A stretch of DNA of 64,000 bases, taken from positions 4,493,501-4,557,500 of the forward strand of contig CM063255.1 in NCBI GenBank assembly GCA_032158295.1, written 5' to 3'. A program made the position numbers and the translations under genes. This document shows, piece by piece, positions 1 through 11,532 of this stretch. A model generated the notes under the pieces. That model saw nothing but the letters and a program-made list of their open reading frames with translations, was not told the origin of the DNA and did no database searches. Numbering within the stretch: position 1 is the stretch's first letter; each line of letters starts with the position of its first letter. The DNA is from Pycnopodia helianthoides. Taxonomy: Eukaryota > Echinodermata > Asteroidea > Forcipulatida > Asteriidae.

Positions 1-2
1 AG

Positions 3-77
3 TGCCTTATAGAAGCTGTGGAGGCAGCCTGCCTCAAGGCCAAAGTGCTGAATGCAGCCAATACGCAGCGGAAATAA
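3..77 (+). CDS. possible 3'-terminal coding exon of a gene entering from the left
   Basis: An open frame runs from the window edge to a TAA at 75-77, encoding about 24 residues ending in NAANTQRK. It is rich in Ala, Glu, Lys and Leu (for example IEAVEAACLKAK), like an amphipathic helix. No domain can be recognised. A consensus polyadenylation hexamer AATAAA lies at 476-481 on the same strand, which would fit a 3'UTR of about 400 bp. The stretch is too short to exclude chance; the upstream exon would decide. Confidence 0.3.
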   Translation, partial: CLIEAVEAACLKAKVLNAANTQRK

Positions 78-644
78 CACTTAAACAACTTCATTCACTA
101 TCCAAAGAGAACTTACAGTCTAGCTCAGGTCAGAGGCTCTCCAACCCAGTCATGCCAGTATAGTTCAGCGACCACAATTAGATAACTTTATGAAAGAAAT
201 GATGAAATAATTATGTGACAAAGTCGTTCGTCAGTGCAAAAAACATCTAAAATAGCACTTACGTTACGCGCGAGTTTGAAACTGTCAAAATGTTGTATCT
301 CGCTTAGAATAGCCCGGATGTACGCACAGAACAAGTACGCACTGAGATACAGCGTTTTTGCACGGAGCATTTTTGTGCGAGATGCAACGTTTTTGCAAAA
401 TTGAGATTTTACATTTTTTGCACTGATGCGAGGATATGTTGCCATTATTACAATTGGAGTTTGTAAACCTCTATAAATAAAACATACTGTAGACTCAGGG
501 TTTTGTTTCAGTTAAGTGATTGTAATTGAGTTGGGTTGAAAAGTTACTGCCTTGTTGAAACAGTCCGGGTCTTGTCGAGCAGCATTATGGAGCAGTAAAT
601 GAAAGAATATAACTTTTTTTTAAAATAATTTTGGGTTGAACAAA
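78..644. other. no recognisable gene; possible 3'UTR
   Basis: AT-rich sequence with AATAAA at 476-481. The only minus-strand open frame here (188-445) has no family features. Nothing else is seen. Confidence 0.3.
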
Positions 645-735
645 GAAAAATTGACTAGAGCAGGACTTGAACCTGCTACCTCCGGATTAACGTGCCGGCA
701 CTCTACCAACAGATGTATTCTAGCCGTACGATGGC
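645..735 (-). repeat. tRNA-derived repeat fragment
   Basis: Read on the minus strand this contains a tRNA-like anticodon arm and a B-box-like GGTTCAAGTCC. A related copy with the same flanking bases (GGGTTGAACAAAG) lies at about 45845-45960. The acceptor stem does not close, so it is a dispersed tRNA-like repeat rather than a working tRNA gene. Confidence 0.4.
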
Positions 736-1094
736 GGGGTCGCTATTTAGTCAAAATCTTTGCTTGAGGGTGCCAGTCGGAAGCCATTCAACCTGTAACT
801 GCCGTATAGCCAGGGATCATATCCAATATTACGATACAATCTGGGAAGCAGCAGCAGAGGGATCACCTTAGAGGGATACAACTTTTTTGTTTCAAATTAA
901 CAAATCTCAGTCTTTTGTTATTTTTTTAGTAAGCCGTTGTTTGCCTTTATGTTTACAAATTTTACTTGCTATACATGTAAATACAATTTTTTGTCTTTTT
1001 CTATTGCTATTTCTTTTTTTCTTTAAGGATGCATTCTAATGTCTATTATTCTGCTTGATTTAGGCCATTCCTTTTATACCAGGGTAAACGGGCC

Positions 1095-1641
1095 TAGGGC
1101 TCGATTTCACACAAAGAGCTGAGATTGATCGTAACTGCGAATCAATCTTTAAAGGAACATTACAGAGTTGGTTTTTGCTAACAAAATAGTTGCTGGCAGT
1201 GTAAGCACTTTATGTAATCCACCATATACATAAACTGACAAACCTGTAGAAGTTTGAGATCGATTGGCCATCTGGGTCACGAGAAAATAGTGAAAAACCG
1301 ATTACACATTTTGCATGAAATCGTATAGATTCAACAAATGAATAAAACGCTCACTGAGCGATAAACTCCAATCGGAAAATTAGTTTATTCATTTCTCATC
1401 AAATATGGCATTTCGGACAGAAATATTTCAAGGGATGTTTTCTACTATCATCATCATTAGACAGTGTAAGTCTTATGTAAATCTGTGATCAAAAAGTATA
1501 TTTTACAAGTTTTTTTCTTACCAATTCTGTAATGTTCCTTTAAATCGCTAAGCAAAGTGTGATGTCACAATACAAATCACTATGGTGGTACCGACAACCC
1601 ATCTTAAAATGAACCATACTACTTTGTAAAATCGAGCCCTG
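1095..1641. mobile_element. short inverted-repeat element (GGGCTCGATTTCAC ends) carrying a nested TTAA element
   Basis: The outer ends are AGGGCTCGATTTCAC (1096) and an inverted match ending near 1640. The 395-bp TTAA element at 1149-1543 sits inside it. A related, uninterrupted copy is at about 2105-2210. Confidence 0.6.
1149..1543 (+). mobile_element. TTAA MITE family M1, full copy
   Basis: The ends are TTAAAGGAACATTACAGA and its inverted partner TGTAATGTTCCTTTAA. The length is about 395 bp with no coding capacity. The internal sequence closely matches copies at 14587, 27232, 41503, 42367, 45292, 51621 and 55654. TTAA at both ends fits piggyBac-type insertion. Confidence 0.8.
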
Positions 1642-2104
1642 GGAGTTTCAGTTGTGATTTGTCTTCCAAGAAATTCCACGCCTGTTCTAAACTGTTTTTC
1701 ATTTCGTTTTCATTTTATGTGTTTTAAGTGCGCTGCTTTGAAAGTTATGTACAAGTTATTGACCCATTTCACCAAATGTCATCACATGATGAATCTTAAT
1801 TGCGCCATTTTGGGAGTTAGATTTCCAGTGCGCATTTCAACTTCAGTGCGCATGCCCCACAGATTTCACTAAACAACCACTAGTTAACCACTGGTCCTTG
1901 CGGGATCTTGAAACGGTGCACTAAAAGTATTTGATTTTATTTGTTACTAGTTAAATAATTGAAAGGTTCAATAGACCGCTACATGGCTGAGCATCACGGA
2001 ACAGGAATGAGTGGTCATGAAGCTCGGTATTCGATTGGCTACTTACATCTACCAAAACTGTTAAACAATTTGTAACGGGCAGTTCAAGTAAATGGCTGTC
2101 ATGG

Positions 2105-2215
2105 CCGTAGGGCTCAAATTTCACAATGAGCTAAGATCGATGCGTATCAACCTCAACTGCTAAGCAAAGTGTGATGTCACAATACAAATCACTATGGTGA
2201 CACCGACAACAATTT
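2105..2215 (+). mobile_element. partial copy of the GGGCTC-AATTTCAC short element
   Basis: It shares AAGTGTGATGTCACAATAC and flanking bases with the outer element at 1095-1641. The right end is degraded. Confidence 0.4.
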
Positions 2216-3215
2216 TTCCTACCACTGCAGTCAAGCGTCTTCAATATGCAAATTAGGTCTATGATGCGTACCGAGTGCTGTGTAATGGTCTATAAACCAT
2301 TTTTACTTTCTGAAATATGCATTTTGTTTTTTGGGGGAAAATTATCATTAGAATAATGTAGTTGTTTACTTGCCAAACAATTCCTGATGGATACAGGACT
2401 GCTCACCACATGTAATTCTGTACTTTTAGGGGCGACGTAATCACAGAATTCCACGGGAAGCGGAGCCATAAATTTGGGCCCAGCAAATATGAGGAGTTAG
2501 CTTTAACTATCCAAAGGGATAATCCTGTTTTGTGATAACCACCTCAAGTTGAGACAATTTGATTTATCTTTAAGCTATCTTGAATCCTGGATTCTGATTG
2601 GGCAATCCATAGCAACACGCGTATGATATTAACCTTTATCTACAAGCAGGCTTGAATGTTCGATTCTGTCTGATTGGTCGATCCGTAGCAACGAGGAATG
2701 TGAAAATAAAGCGCGTCTTGTCCCATATCCAGGATCTTTATATCCAACTCGCTATGGGACGCAGAAGCGCAATATAATCCATTATTTCTGGTTGGTGAAA
2801 GTTCTAAGCTACAAGAAAAGGGGTCATGGGGAGATTTTTTTGAAATCCGAGAATACAGTCCTCACTTATATTAAGCATGTAAATACAAATGTTGTTAAAA
2901 TTGAGCATGTGATAAGCATGTAAAGTACAAATTTAATTAAAAATTGCTGTCAATAAATTTTTACAAACTGTCAATATATTTAGTTGTTCTTCTTAAGCTG
3001 GAAATTAGTTTAACAATGTTGTGAAGTAGACAATGGTGCGCAGAAAATTGGTCTGCAAGGAAATTTTAGCGGCAGGGAACCAGTCAAATCCAATACACAT
3101 TACATTGTTTTGGGGCTGGTAAACCGCGTCTGCTAACCTGGGAAATACGCTTGACATAAGGACAGAATTCCCTGCCTCCGTTAAAGTGCCAATTCTTTGC
3201 TTTATACGGTAAGCA
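2216..3215. other. unannotated intergenic sequence
   Basis: No coding frame or clear repeat is seen apart from two related stretches near 2590 and 2660 containing ATTGG/CCAAT-like boxes and CCRTAGCAAC. The function is unknown. Confidence 0.2.
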
Positions 3216-3227
3216 GAGCCATGAAAT

Positions 3228-3555
3228 GCTCCGTATTTTTGACCGAGTGAGGGCGCTCTCAAAAACATTTTTATCACTTCCGGGGTATAACACAAGCGAT
3301 TATCGTCTGCTCAGCTAGCTAGCGTTGCAATTCTGTGCACGATAGTTTCTAGTTGCGGACAATAAGACATTTAAAGGAGCCGTTGTTAACCCACCTTAGA
3401 AGCACTGACTCAACTGTCTCGCGCACAGAAGTGACAGAACGACGACGCTAAAACTGTACACAGCTAGCTGATCAGACGATAATCGCTCATAAGTTATACC
3501 CGGAAGTGTACAAATAATTTAGAGAGCGCCCTCACGCTGTCAAAAATACGGCGCA
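3228..3555. mobile_element. 328-bp fold-back element with arms of about 80 bp
   Basis: The left arm begins CTCCGTATTTTTGACCGAG and continues through GAGGGCGCTCTC and GATTATCGTCTG. The right arm is its imperfect complement and ends at TCAAAAATACGGCGC. It splits a copy of the GGGCCCAATTTCAT repeat: ..GCCATGAAAT before it, TTGGGCCC after it. It is therefore a nested non-autonomous insertion with no coding capacity. Confidence 0.65.
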
Positions 3556-3703
3556 TTGGGCCCTGGTTGTGACACTGAAAGCAGCAGCACTGGAAAGACG
3601 GGCTGTGGTGGGAGCGGTACAAGTGGCCCCAGTGGGGTACAATTTGAGGAGGAGACCACGGGCAAATATCTAGGTCTACTACTAAGAGAGAATACTACAA
3701 GGG

Positions 3704-4210
3704 CTGATAATAATGATAATAATAATATAGTTCTCATAGCGCATTACACAATAACTTATCAATGCACTTTACATAAGCGCCCTGGTCATTGGGCCAATAG
3801 CATTAGCATTCCTGGGGTCGATTTCACAAAGCACTAAGATTCATCTTAAGATGAGTTATCAGTATTACCATAGTGATTTGTATTGGGACATCACTGTTTG
3901 CTAAGCAACTGTGATGGATTTGCAGTTACGATCAGTCTGAACTCTTTGTGAAATCGAGCCCTGTAATCTTTCTCGGCTCCATCAGGAGTATACAGCCCTG
4001 TGCTGCCGTGGCGCTCCAAAGGCTTTTTCATACACAATATCAACCTCTACCCTCGCAGGTACCCATTTATACCCCTGGGTGATGAGAAGCAATTATAGCA
4101 AAGCATCTTGCTCAATGACACAAGTGTCATGACCGGGATTCGAACCCACACCCCGATGACTCGACTACCAGAACTTGAATCCGATGCTCTAAACCACTCG
4201 GCCATGACAC
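3704..4210 (-). mobile_element. tRNA-headed SINE (family S1), interrupted
   Basis: On the minus strand the head carries an A-box-like TGGCCGAGTGGTTTAGA and a B-box GGTTCGAATCC. The body ends with a GCGCTAT-like motif and an (ATT)n-like tail (about 3704-3728). A 150-bp fold-back element (3811-3963) has split it. Intact relatives are at 40466-40807 (+) and 43402-43747 (-), which lack this insertion. Confidence 0.75.
3811..3963. mobile_element. 150-bp fold-back element nested in the SINE
   Basis: The ends are GGGGTCGATTTCACAAAG and TTTGTGAAATCGAGCCC. The uninterrupted SINE copies read ATTCCTGTAATCTTTC at this place, so the insertion is flanked by a CCTG-like duplication. Confidence 0.65.
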
Positions 4211-4584
4211 ACTACATGTACATGATCTACATGTACACATGGTGTAGGCTTCAATAGACTCTCCAGGTTAATTAATCACAATTTTTCTGAACTTTTCCGG
4301 ACTCCCGGGGCTGGACATAACAGCACTGCCACGCACATTGCTTAATATAGTGTGAATGAAACAAAATATCGCACTTAGCGAAACCCCTAGTATTGGGGGA
4401 AGGCCTAACATTGCGAAATAAGGTTTGAGAGACACACATCAATTCAAAGTGATGTCCAAATTTTATTGCCTTTATCATAATTAATACTGTTGAATCTAAA
4501 ACTAAAAGAAGAAAAAGCGGACTGTTGCTTGATTTTCTGTTGATGTTTTTTTTTTTTTTTTTTTTTATGATTGCGTGCAGCCTT

Positions 4585-5063
4585 AACAAGTTAACCATCA
4601 TTCCTTATTGGAATGGACAAAATACAATACAGAAAAGGTACCCTGTGTTTTACACAAGCCTCAATTTGTCAGATCATAAATACAAAATTTTAATTTGGGA
4701 ATAACAGTGTGGGGAGCCGGATCTTCACTGCGTAGTAATGACAGGGTTTGGTGGCTGGACGCTGTTAATGGACCTCGTGCAGATTAGCAGCCGACCAGCC
4801 ACCAACCATGGTCATTACCACACACTAAAGACCGGCTCCCCACACTGTTGTTCTCATTAATAAATACCTTTACCAAAAAAAAGGGGTAAAAATCACCACA
4901 ATTTTTAATTTGTCTTTCGCTATTATTTTGTTCTACTGGCACTCCTTGAGCTGTTCAACTTTTGCGTGGCACCAAATTTCTTATACATAATTAACTATTG
5001 GTGCATATATATATATATTAAAGAACCAGACTAATGAGCTTTGAAAAATTACAGCACCATAAT
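4585..5063. repeat. left member of direct repeats flanking the 21-bp minisatellite
   Basis: It begins AACCATCATTCCTTATTGGA and is repeated at 6519 onward. It includes a 160-bp hairpin (4697-4855) whose arms contain GGGGAGCCGG and CCGGCTCCCC, and ends near ACAGCACCAT. The right-hand copy is interrupted by a solo LTR and resumes at 8072. Confidence 0.6.
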
Positions 5064-5168
5064 TTTGTCGGTGTTCAGCTTAGAAATACTTTTGTTGGTG
5101 TTTGGCTTTAAGCGCCGAAAGACACAGATCACCATATTGATTCAAAGAGATTTTGTTGTATATGACCA

Positions 5169-6379
5169 GGGCAATGAAGCAGGCAATGACCCGGGGCATG
5201 GAGGCAATGACCCGGGGCATGGAGGCAATGACCCGGGGCATGGAGGCAATGACCAAGGGGCATGGAGGCAATGACCAGGGGCATGGAGGCAATGACCCGG
5301 GGCATGGAGGCAATGACCAGGGGCATGGAGGTAATGACCAAGAGGCATGGAGGCAATGACCAGGGGCATGGAGGCAATGACCAAGGGGCGTGGAGGCAAT
5401 GACCAAGGGGCATGGAAGCAATGACCAAGGGGCATGGAGGCAATGACCAAGGGGCATGGAGGCAATGACCAGGGGCATGGAGGCAATGACCAAGGGGCAT
5501 GGAGCCAATGACCAAGGGGCATGGAGGCAATGACCAGGGGCATGGAGGCAATGACCAGGGGCATGGAGGCAATGACCACGGGCATGGAGACAATGACCCG
5601 GGGCATGGAGGCAATGACCAGGGGCATGGAGGCAATGACCAAGATGCATGGAGGCAATGACCAGGGGCATGGAGGCAATGACCAAGGGGCGTGGAGGCAA
5701 TGACCAAGGGGCATGGAAGCAATGACCAAGGGGCATGGAGGCAATGACCAGGGGCATGGAGGCAATGACCAGGGGCATGGAGGCAATGACCAGGGGCATG
5801 GAGGCAATGACCAAGATGCATGGAGGCAATGACCAGGGGCATGGAGGCAATGACCAAGGGGCGTGGAGGCAATGACCCGGGCATGGAGGCAATGACTTGG
5901 GGCATGGAGGCAATGACCAAGGGGCATGGAAGCAATGACCAAGGGGCATGGAGGCAATGACCAGGGGCATGGAGGCAATGACCAAGATGCATGGAGGCAA
6001 TGACCAGGGGCATGGAAGCAATGACCAAGGGGCATGGAGGCAATGACCAAGGGGCATGGAGGCAATGACCAGGGGCATGGAGGCAATGACCAAGGGGCAT
6101 GGAGGCAATGACCAAGGGGCATGGAGGCAATGACCAGGGGCATGGAGGAAATGACCAGGGGCATGGAGGCAATGACAAGGGGGCATGGAGGCAATGACCA
6201 GGGGCATGGAGGCAATGACCAGGGGCATGGAGGCAATGACCAGGGGCATGGAGGCAATGACCAGGGGCATGGAGGCAATGACCAGGGGCATGGAGGCAAT
6301 GACCAGGGGCATGGAGGCAATGACCAGGGCATGGAGGCAATGACCCGGGGCATGGAGGCAATGACCCGAGGCATGGAGG
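5169..6379. repeat. 21/22-bp minisatellite, about 57 units
   Basis: The unit is CAATGACCAGGGGCATGGAG plus G. A common variant has one extra A (CCAAGGGG), making 22 bp, and others carry GATGCATGG or GGGCGTGG. Mixed 21- and 22-bp units shift the frame repeatedly, so the array is not a coherent coding repeat. A block with GATGCATGG recurs near 5643, 5815 and 5976, about 163-173 bp apart, suggesting amplification of a higher-order unit. Minus-strand frames of 410-441 codons exist only because the unit has no stop on that strand. Confidence 0.9.
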
Positions 6380-6518
6380 CTTCTTCAAACCCACAGTATG
6401 AAAGTAAAATAAAATTACCACTTTTTTTAACCAAGTACGTAATTAGCTTTGTGATGAATATTAACAATGAGCATCAATTGAACCGTTAGCTCAAGAAAAA
6501 ATTTATACATCACAAGTA

Positions 6519-6946
6519 AACCATCATTCCTTATTGGAATGGACAACATACAATACAGAAAACGTACCCTGTGTCTTACATGTGCCTCATTTTGTCATAA
6601 AATCATAAATAAAGTTGTTTAATTAGGGAATAACAGCCTGGGGAGCCGGTCTCCACTGCGTGGTATCAACAGGGTTAGTGGCTGGCTGCTGTTAATGGAC
6701 CAAGCCGAAGGCCAGGTCCATTAACAGTGGCCAGCTACCAACCTCGGTCATTACCACGCAGTACAGACCGGCTCCCCTCACTGTTATTCCCTAACACCAT
6801 TACTCCCATTAATAAACACCCTTAACAAATTAACTTTAAAATCATCACAATTTGTGATTCACCGTTATATTTACAAATGTTCTACTCATGTTCAACGGCC
6901 ATTTCTTAGGCGGTTCAACTTTTGCTTGGCACCAAATCTCTTACAC
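6519..6946. repeat. right member of direct repeats flanking the minisatellite (5' part)
   Basis: It matches 4589 onward, including the hairpin at about 6625-6795 with GGGGAGCCGG arms. It ends at the TACAC duplicated by LTR insertion and continues at 8072-8133 as CATAATTAGCTATT and ACAGCACCAT. Confidence 0.6.
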
Positions 6947-8071
6947 TGTAACAAGGTGGGGAAAATCACTTCTTTTATTCATATAAGGGGTTGTATATAA
7001 ACTTTTGTTATAGGCCAAACATACGAGGGACCATTGATCGAACCCCCTAGTTGTTATGTAATGTCAGGTATTTGGGCTAATGGGTGTTCTGGGTTTTGTG
7101 TAGCGCCGTATAAAACCAAAGGAATGTTTTCAAGTGGGTGAGATTTACGTTGTGGGTGCTGAGGAGAGTACTGTTTTGGGTGGGTGTGAACCAGCGGACA
7201 GATAAGCCAGCGTTGAGGCTGTCGTGTCAACCCGTAGCTCGGGTAGTGGTCCGGCGGGAGTTTGAGGCCCTCCAGCAACGTAAATCCTCCCGGGAATCTC
7301 GAACCTGAGGATAAGCGGTGTCGAAGCCAAAGGCATTGTGAGTAACTTTAAAGTAATCTTTGTGATTTATGGGTTGTTCATCAAAGTCCCATTATTCTAA
7401 TACGCATGCAGCCAGTAATTAATATTGTTAATTAAGTTCATAAAGAAACTTTCGGTGTGAAGGCCTATGCTTTGAAGAACTAAATAATGTTCGTGTAATT
7501 TTTGTGTGAACTTTGTAAAGGCGTAGCTTTGCCGTTATTAAAACTAAACTATGTATTGTAATAAAGGGTTTAATGTAACATTTGCAGGATTTTCTCGTGA
7601 CGCTTACTTGACTGTGTCAAACCTTCCTTGGTGTGGTCAGGGTCACCGCAACCTCGAGTAGGGCGGCTCAAGCGGGTCTACCGATGGTGACAGGGACTGC
7701 GGGTCTACTTTTCTATTGAGTTCTTGGCGAGCAGAGTCGACGAAACAACGAGCTGCTACACACAAGTTTAGGTCAGCTCGTATATTATTGTGTAGCCAAT
7801 TAATGGATACTTATTTTATATCAAAGTCTTGATGTAAACTTATTTATATTAAAACCAGTGTTGTACGTGTAGCTATCAGCCCATTGATAAGGAATTGAAC
7901 TTGTAAAACTTTAAGATTGATTGTAGCCCAAATGGCTGGGATGGGCATTTTTATTAAATGGTTTATCTTTTGGTGATTTATAATCTATTGTCACTGCTTT
8001 CCGTTCTTGTGTCTGGAGCTGTCTGTCAGTATTGGTCTGAGTGGAGTGGCGCAAGGGTCCGCTCTGCGACA
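6947..8071. mobile_element. solo LTR of an LTR retrotransposon
   Basis: The 1125-bp segment starts TGTAACAAGG and ends CTCTGCGACA, giving TG...CA termini. It is flanked on both sides by TACAC (6942-6946 and 8072-8076). It interrupts a direct repeat whose other copy (4984-5063) is continuous, which independently marks the boundaries. It contains AATAAAG near 7560. No internal gag/pol region or primer-binding site follows, so it is a solo LTR. The size and 5-bp duplication suit Ty3/gypsy-like elements, but the clade is not proven. Confidence 0.8.
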
Positions 8072-8133
8072 TACACATAATTAGCTATTTGTGCAAAGCA
8101 TATTTTCAAGAACCAGGCTAAATTTACAGCACC

Positions 8134-8612
8134 ATCGATAATGACAATAAGACAAGATATTTATATATTGCATGATGCAGAAGCCTCGGGAATTTATACC
8201 ATGGAAGAAGATAAAAGTCACATAAATGTAAAAGCTTCAGCTGAATACAGTGTCTACATTGTACTTGCCGAGAAGACAGCAAAAAAACTGCCACAGGTTT
8301 TTTTCACAAGAACGTCGAATCCATCCACGTTTAGCGAGATGACAGCGGGTACCAACCGCATCTCTGGCCGCAGCATTTCGCAAAACTGGCACCAACCCTC
8401 AGAAATCTGAGAAACGCTTCACGCATGAATCGTTTCTCAGATTCAAATGGTTTTTTTTTTTTGGGGGGGGGGGTGAACAATTATCTAAACTGTATTAGTT
8501 CAAAGGGAATCCTTTCTCAAAATAGTTCACGCTATCAACACCTGGGCAGTGCTGTTCACCAAGTACGTGTAATTTGTTACGGTAATTGGAGTATTCACAA
8601 CAACAAGACCTC
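8134..8612. other. unannotated sequence between LTR and satellite
   Basis: An 89-codon plus-strand frame (8141-8410) shows no family features. It is followed by an inverted pair around CTGAGAAACG/CGTTTCTCAG (8400-8440) and a homopolymer-rich patch. Confidence 0.25.
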
Positions 8613-10612
8613 TACCTTTAAGTGGCCCAGACAGTGCCGAGGTTTAACGCTACAAAGATGCTGCACTGTTTCCCAACCTAGACTCGGTGGGTTAGATGCC
8701 AAGACTATTTTTCTAACTTAAAGACTCTTTAAGTGGCCCAGACAGTGCTGAGGTTTAACGCTACAAAGATGCTGCACTGTTTCTCAACCTAGACTCGGTG
8801 GGTTAGATGCCAAGACTATTTTTCTAACTTAAAGACTCTTTAAGTGGCCCAGACAGTGCCGAGGTTTAACACTACAAAGATGCTGCACTGTTTCTCAACC
8901 TAGACTCGGTGGGTTAGATGCCAAGACTATTTTTCTAACTTAAAGACTCTTTAAGTGGCCCAGACAGTGCTGAGGTGTAACGCTACAAAGATGCTGCACT
9001 GTTTCTCAACCTAGACTCGGTGGGTTAGATGCCAAGACTATTTTTCTAACTTAAAGACTCTTTAAGTGGCCCAGACAGTGCCGAGGTGTAACGCTACAAA
9101 GATGCTGCACTGTTTCTCAACCTAGACTCGGTGGGTTAGATGCCAAGACTATTTTTCTAACTTAAAGACTCTTTAAGTTGGCCAGACAGTGCTGAAGTGT
9201 AACGCTACAAAGATGCTGCACTGTTTCTCAACCTAGACTCGGTGGGTTAGATGCCAAGACTATTTTTCTAACTTAAAGACTCTTTAAGTGGCCCAGACAG
9301 TGCTGAGGTTTAACGCTACAAAGATGCTGCACTTTTTCCCAGCCTAGACTCGGTGGGTTAGATGCCAAGACTATTTTCTAACTTAAAGACTCTTTAAGTG
9401 GCCCAGACAGTGCTGAGGTTTAACGCTACAAAGATGCTGCACTGTTTCTCAACCTAGACTCGGTGGGTTAGATGCCAAGACTATTTTTCTAACTTAAAGA
9501 CTCTTTAAGTTGGCCAGACAGTGCTGAGGTGTAACGCTACAAAGATGCTGCACTGTTTCTCAACCTAGACTCGGTGGGTTAGATGCCAAGACTATTTTTT
9601 GAACTTAAAGACTCTTTAAGTGGCCCAGACAGTGCTGAGGTTTAACGCTACAAAGATGCTGCACTGTTTCCCAACCTAGACTCGGTGGGTTAGATGCCAA
9701 GACTATTTTTCTAACTTAAAGACTCTTTAAGTTGGCCAGACAGTGCTGAGGTGTAACGCTACAAAGATGCTGCACTGTTTCTCAACCTAGACTCGGTGGG
9801 TTAGATGCCAAGACTATTTTTCTAACTTAAAGACTCTTTAAGTGGCCCAGACAGTGCTGAGGTGTAACGCTACAAAGATGCTGCACTTTTTCCCCAACCT
9901 AGACTCGGTGGGTTAGATGCCAAGACTATTTTTCTAACTTAAAGACTCTTTAAGTGGCCCAGACAGTGCTGAGGTGTAACGCTACAAAGATGCTGCACTG
10001 TTTCTCACCTAGACTCGGTGGGTTAGATGCCAAGACTATTTTTCTAACTTAAAGACTCTTTAAGTGGCCCAGACAGTGCTGAGGTGTAACGCTACAAAGA
10101 TGCTGCACTGTTTCTCAACCTAGACTCGGTGGGTTAGATGCCAAGACTATTTTTCTAACTTAAAGACTCTTTAAGTGGCCCAGACAGTGCTGAGGTTTAA
10201 CGCTACAAAGATGCTGCACTGTTTCCCAACCTAGACTCGGTGGGTTAGATGCCAAGACTATTTTTCTAACTTAAAGACTCTTTAAGTGACCCAGACAGTG
10301 CTGAGGTTTAACGCTACAAAGATGCTGCACTGTTTCTCAGCCTAGACTCGGTGGGTTAGATGCCAAGACTATTTTTCTAACTTAAAGACTCTTTAAGTGG
10401 CCCAGACAGTGCTGAGGTTTAACGCTACAAAGATGCTGCACTGTTTCTCAACCTAGACTCGGTGGGTTAGATGCCAAGACTATTTTTCTAACTTAAAGAC
10501 TCTTTAAGTGGCCCAGACAGTGCCGAGGTGTAACGCTACAAAGATGCTGCACTGTTTCTCAACCTAGACTCGGTGGGTTAGATGCCAAGACTATTTTTCT
10601 AACTTAAAGACT
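8613..10612. repeat. 111-bp satellite array, 18 copies
   Basis: The unit contains AGTGGCCCAGACAGTGC, GCTACAAAGATGCTGCAC, ACTCGGTGGGTTAGATGC and TTCTAACTTAAAGACTC. Starts recur at about 8622, 8733, 8844, 8956, 9067 and so on to 10508. Units are very similar; some share variants such as TTGGCCAGAC (9178, 9509, 9730), as expected from local duplication. A single diverged copy lies at about 34300-34375, next to the matching flank of gene copy B. The array lies downstream (3') of sialyltransferase copy A. Confidence 0.95.
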
Positions 10613-11349
10613 CGGTGGGTGTCGATAGTCTGTCCCGAGTACTCAAGATTCAGGTAATACGATGAGAAGTCTTCAAAATCCAATATAAACTTTCAAATAA
10701 AAGAATTTAAGATCATTTAGCTGGTAATAAAATTATATGAACATTGTTGAATTTTTTTGTTTCTAAATTATATACTTAATTATAAATACAAATTTATTTA
10801 CTGTAGTTTTTTTTTATTTGTCTCCACAAATTAAATAAATTACACACGAGACACTAAAACATAAGCAAATATATGGAGTTCTTAGGCTAGACTGAGGAGG
10901 AAAATGTAAAGATTTTCCTGTAACCAAAAGGTTCAGTCTGCCAATAAAAAATATTTCTAAAATGTTGAGATTTTAAAGGAAAATAAAAAATCTTTTGAAG
11001 GTTGAAGGTATAAAATGTCGCCAGTTTTTGGAAGAATTTGATTATCCCCTCCACAACATTGTTAAAAATTAAAATATAAATGTTCACAAATTTACATTTA
11101 ACTTACATGGTGTGATGACAAACTTCCCTTCCCCTCCCTTGTAAAACCCCAGAGAATTATTCCAGGGAACACCCACAAGATCAGGTAGGAACTGAAAACT
11201 CAATCCACATAATGCCCCCCCTTCCCCCCCCCCCCCCCCGGCAGTACTCAAACCAGGAACCCAGAGGTGGAAGGCAAGGAAAGGTACCACTATCAAGTTG
11301 TCCAACCCGACCGAACCGACCGACCGACACCTCGCACTCCTTCTTCGTC
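10613..11349 (-). other. 3' flank / probable 3'UTR of sialyltransferase copy A
   Basis: This region is homologous to 34376-35345 downstream of copy B (shared TTTCAAATAAAAGAATTTAAG and other blocks). It includes an old decayed tRNA-headed SINE remnant (about 11110-11330) present in both copies, so it predates the duplication. Minus-strand AATAAA-type signals occur around 10790. Confidence 0.4.
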
Positions 11350-11532
11350 TTATCTTACACCCTTGTAGACCTTAATCTTTCCTTCATCCTGAAGACGTTC
11401 AACGATGGTCTCTTCAAAGGAGTGTTTGTGAGGCGAGACGAGTTGATAGATGAAGTTCCAAGGACCTGCATCCGGCTCCCAGTAGTGGTCCCAGGCTCCG
11501 TACGACGACGAACCAAAACCAAAAACATTCAC
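11350..11532 (-). CDS. copy A terminal exon 6: motifs III and VS
   Basis: The acceptor is CTCACAG before GTGAATG. It encodes VNVFGFGSSSYGAWDHYWE (motif III), SPHKHSFEE (H-x4-E, motif VS) and ends KIKVYKGVR then stop. The C-terminus matches the usual place where ST3Gal proteins end. Confidence 0.9.
   Translation of the reverse strand: MNVFGFGSSSYGAWDHYWEPDAGPWNFIYQLVSPHKHSFEETIVERLQDEGKIKVYKGVR

Noticed and set aside
3556..3837. 93-codon plus frame starting MGPGCDTESSSTGKTG
   Set aside because: It runs from the edge of a fold-back element into the (GATAAT)n tail and body of a SINE; no family features.
5080..6467. Three overlapping minus-strand frames of 410-441 codons rich in HCLHAPG/SLPPCPW repeats
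   Set aside because: They are readings of a 21/22-bp minisatellite whose unit has no stop on that strand. All three frames are open and unit length varies out of frame.
8613..10612. CRISPR-like regular spacing
   Set aside because: The 111-bp units are contiguous with no unique spacers, and the genome is eukaryotic.
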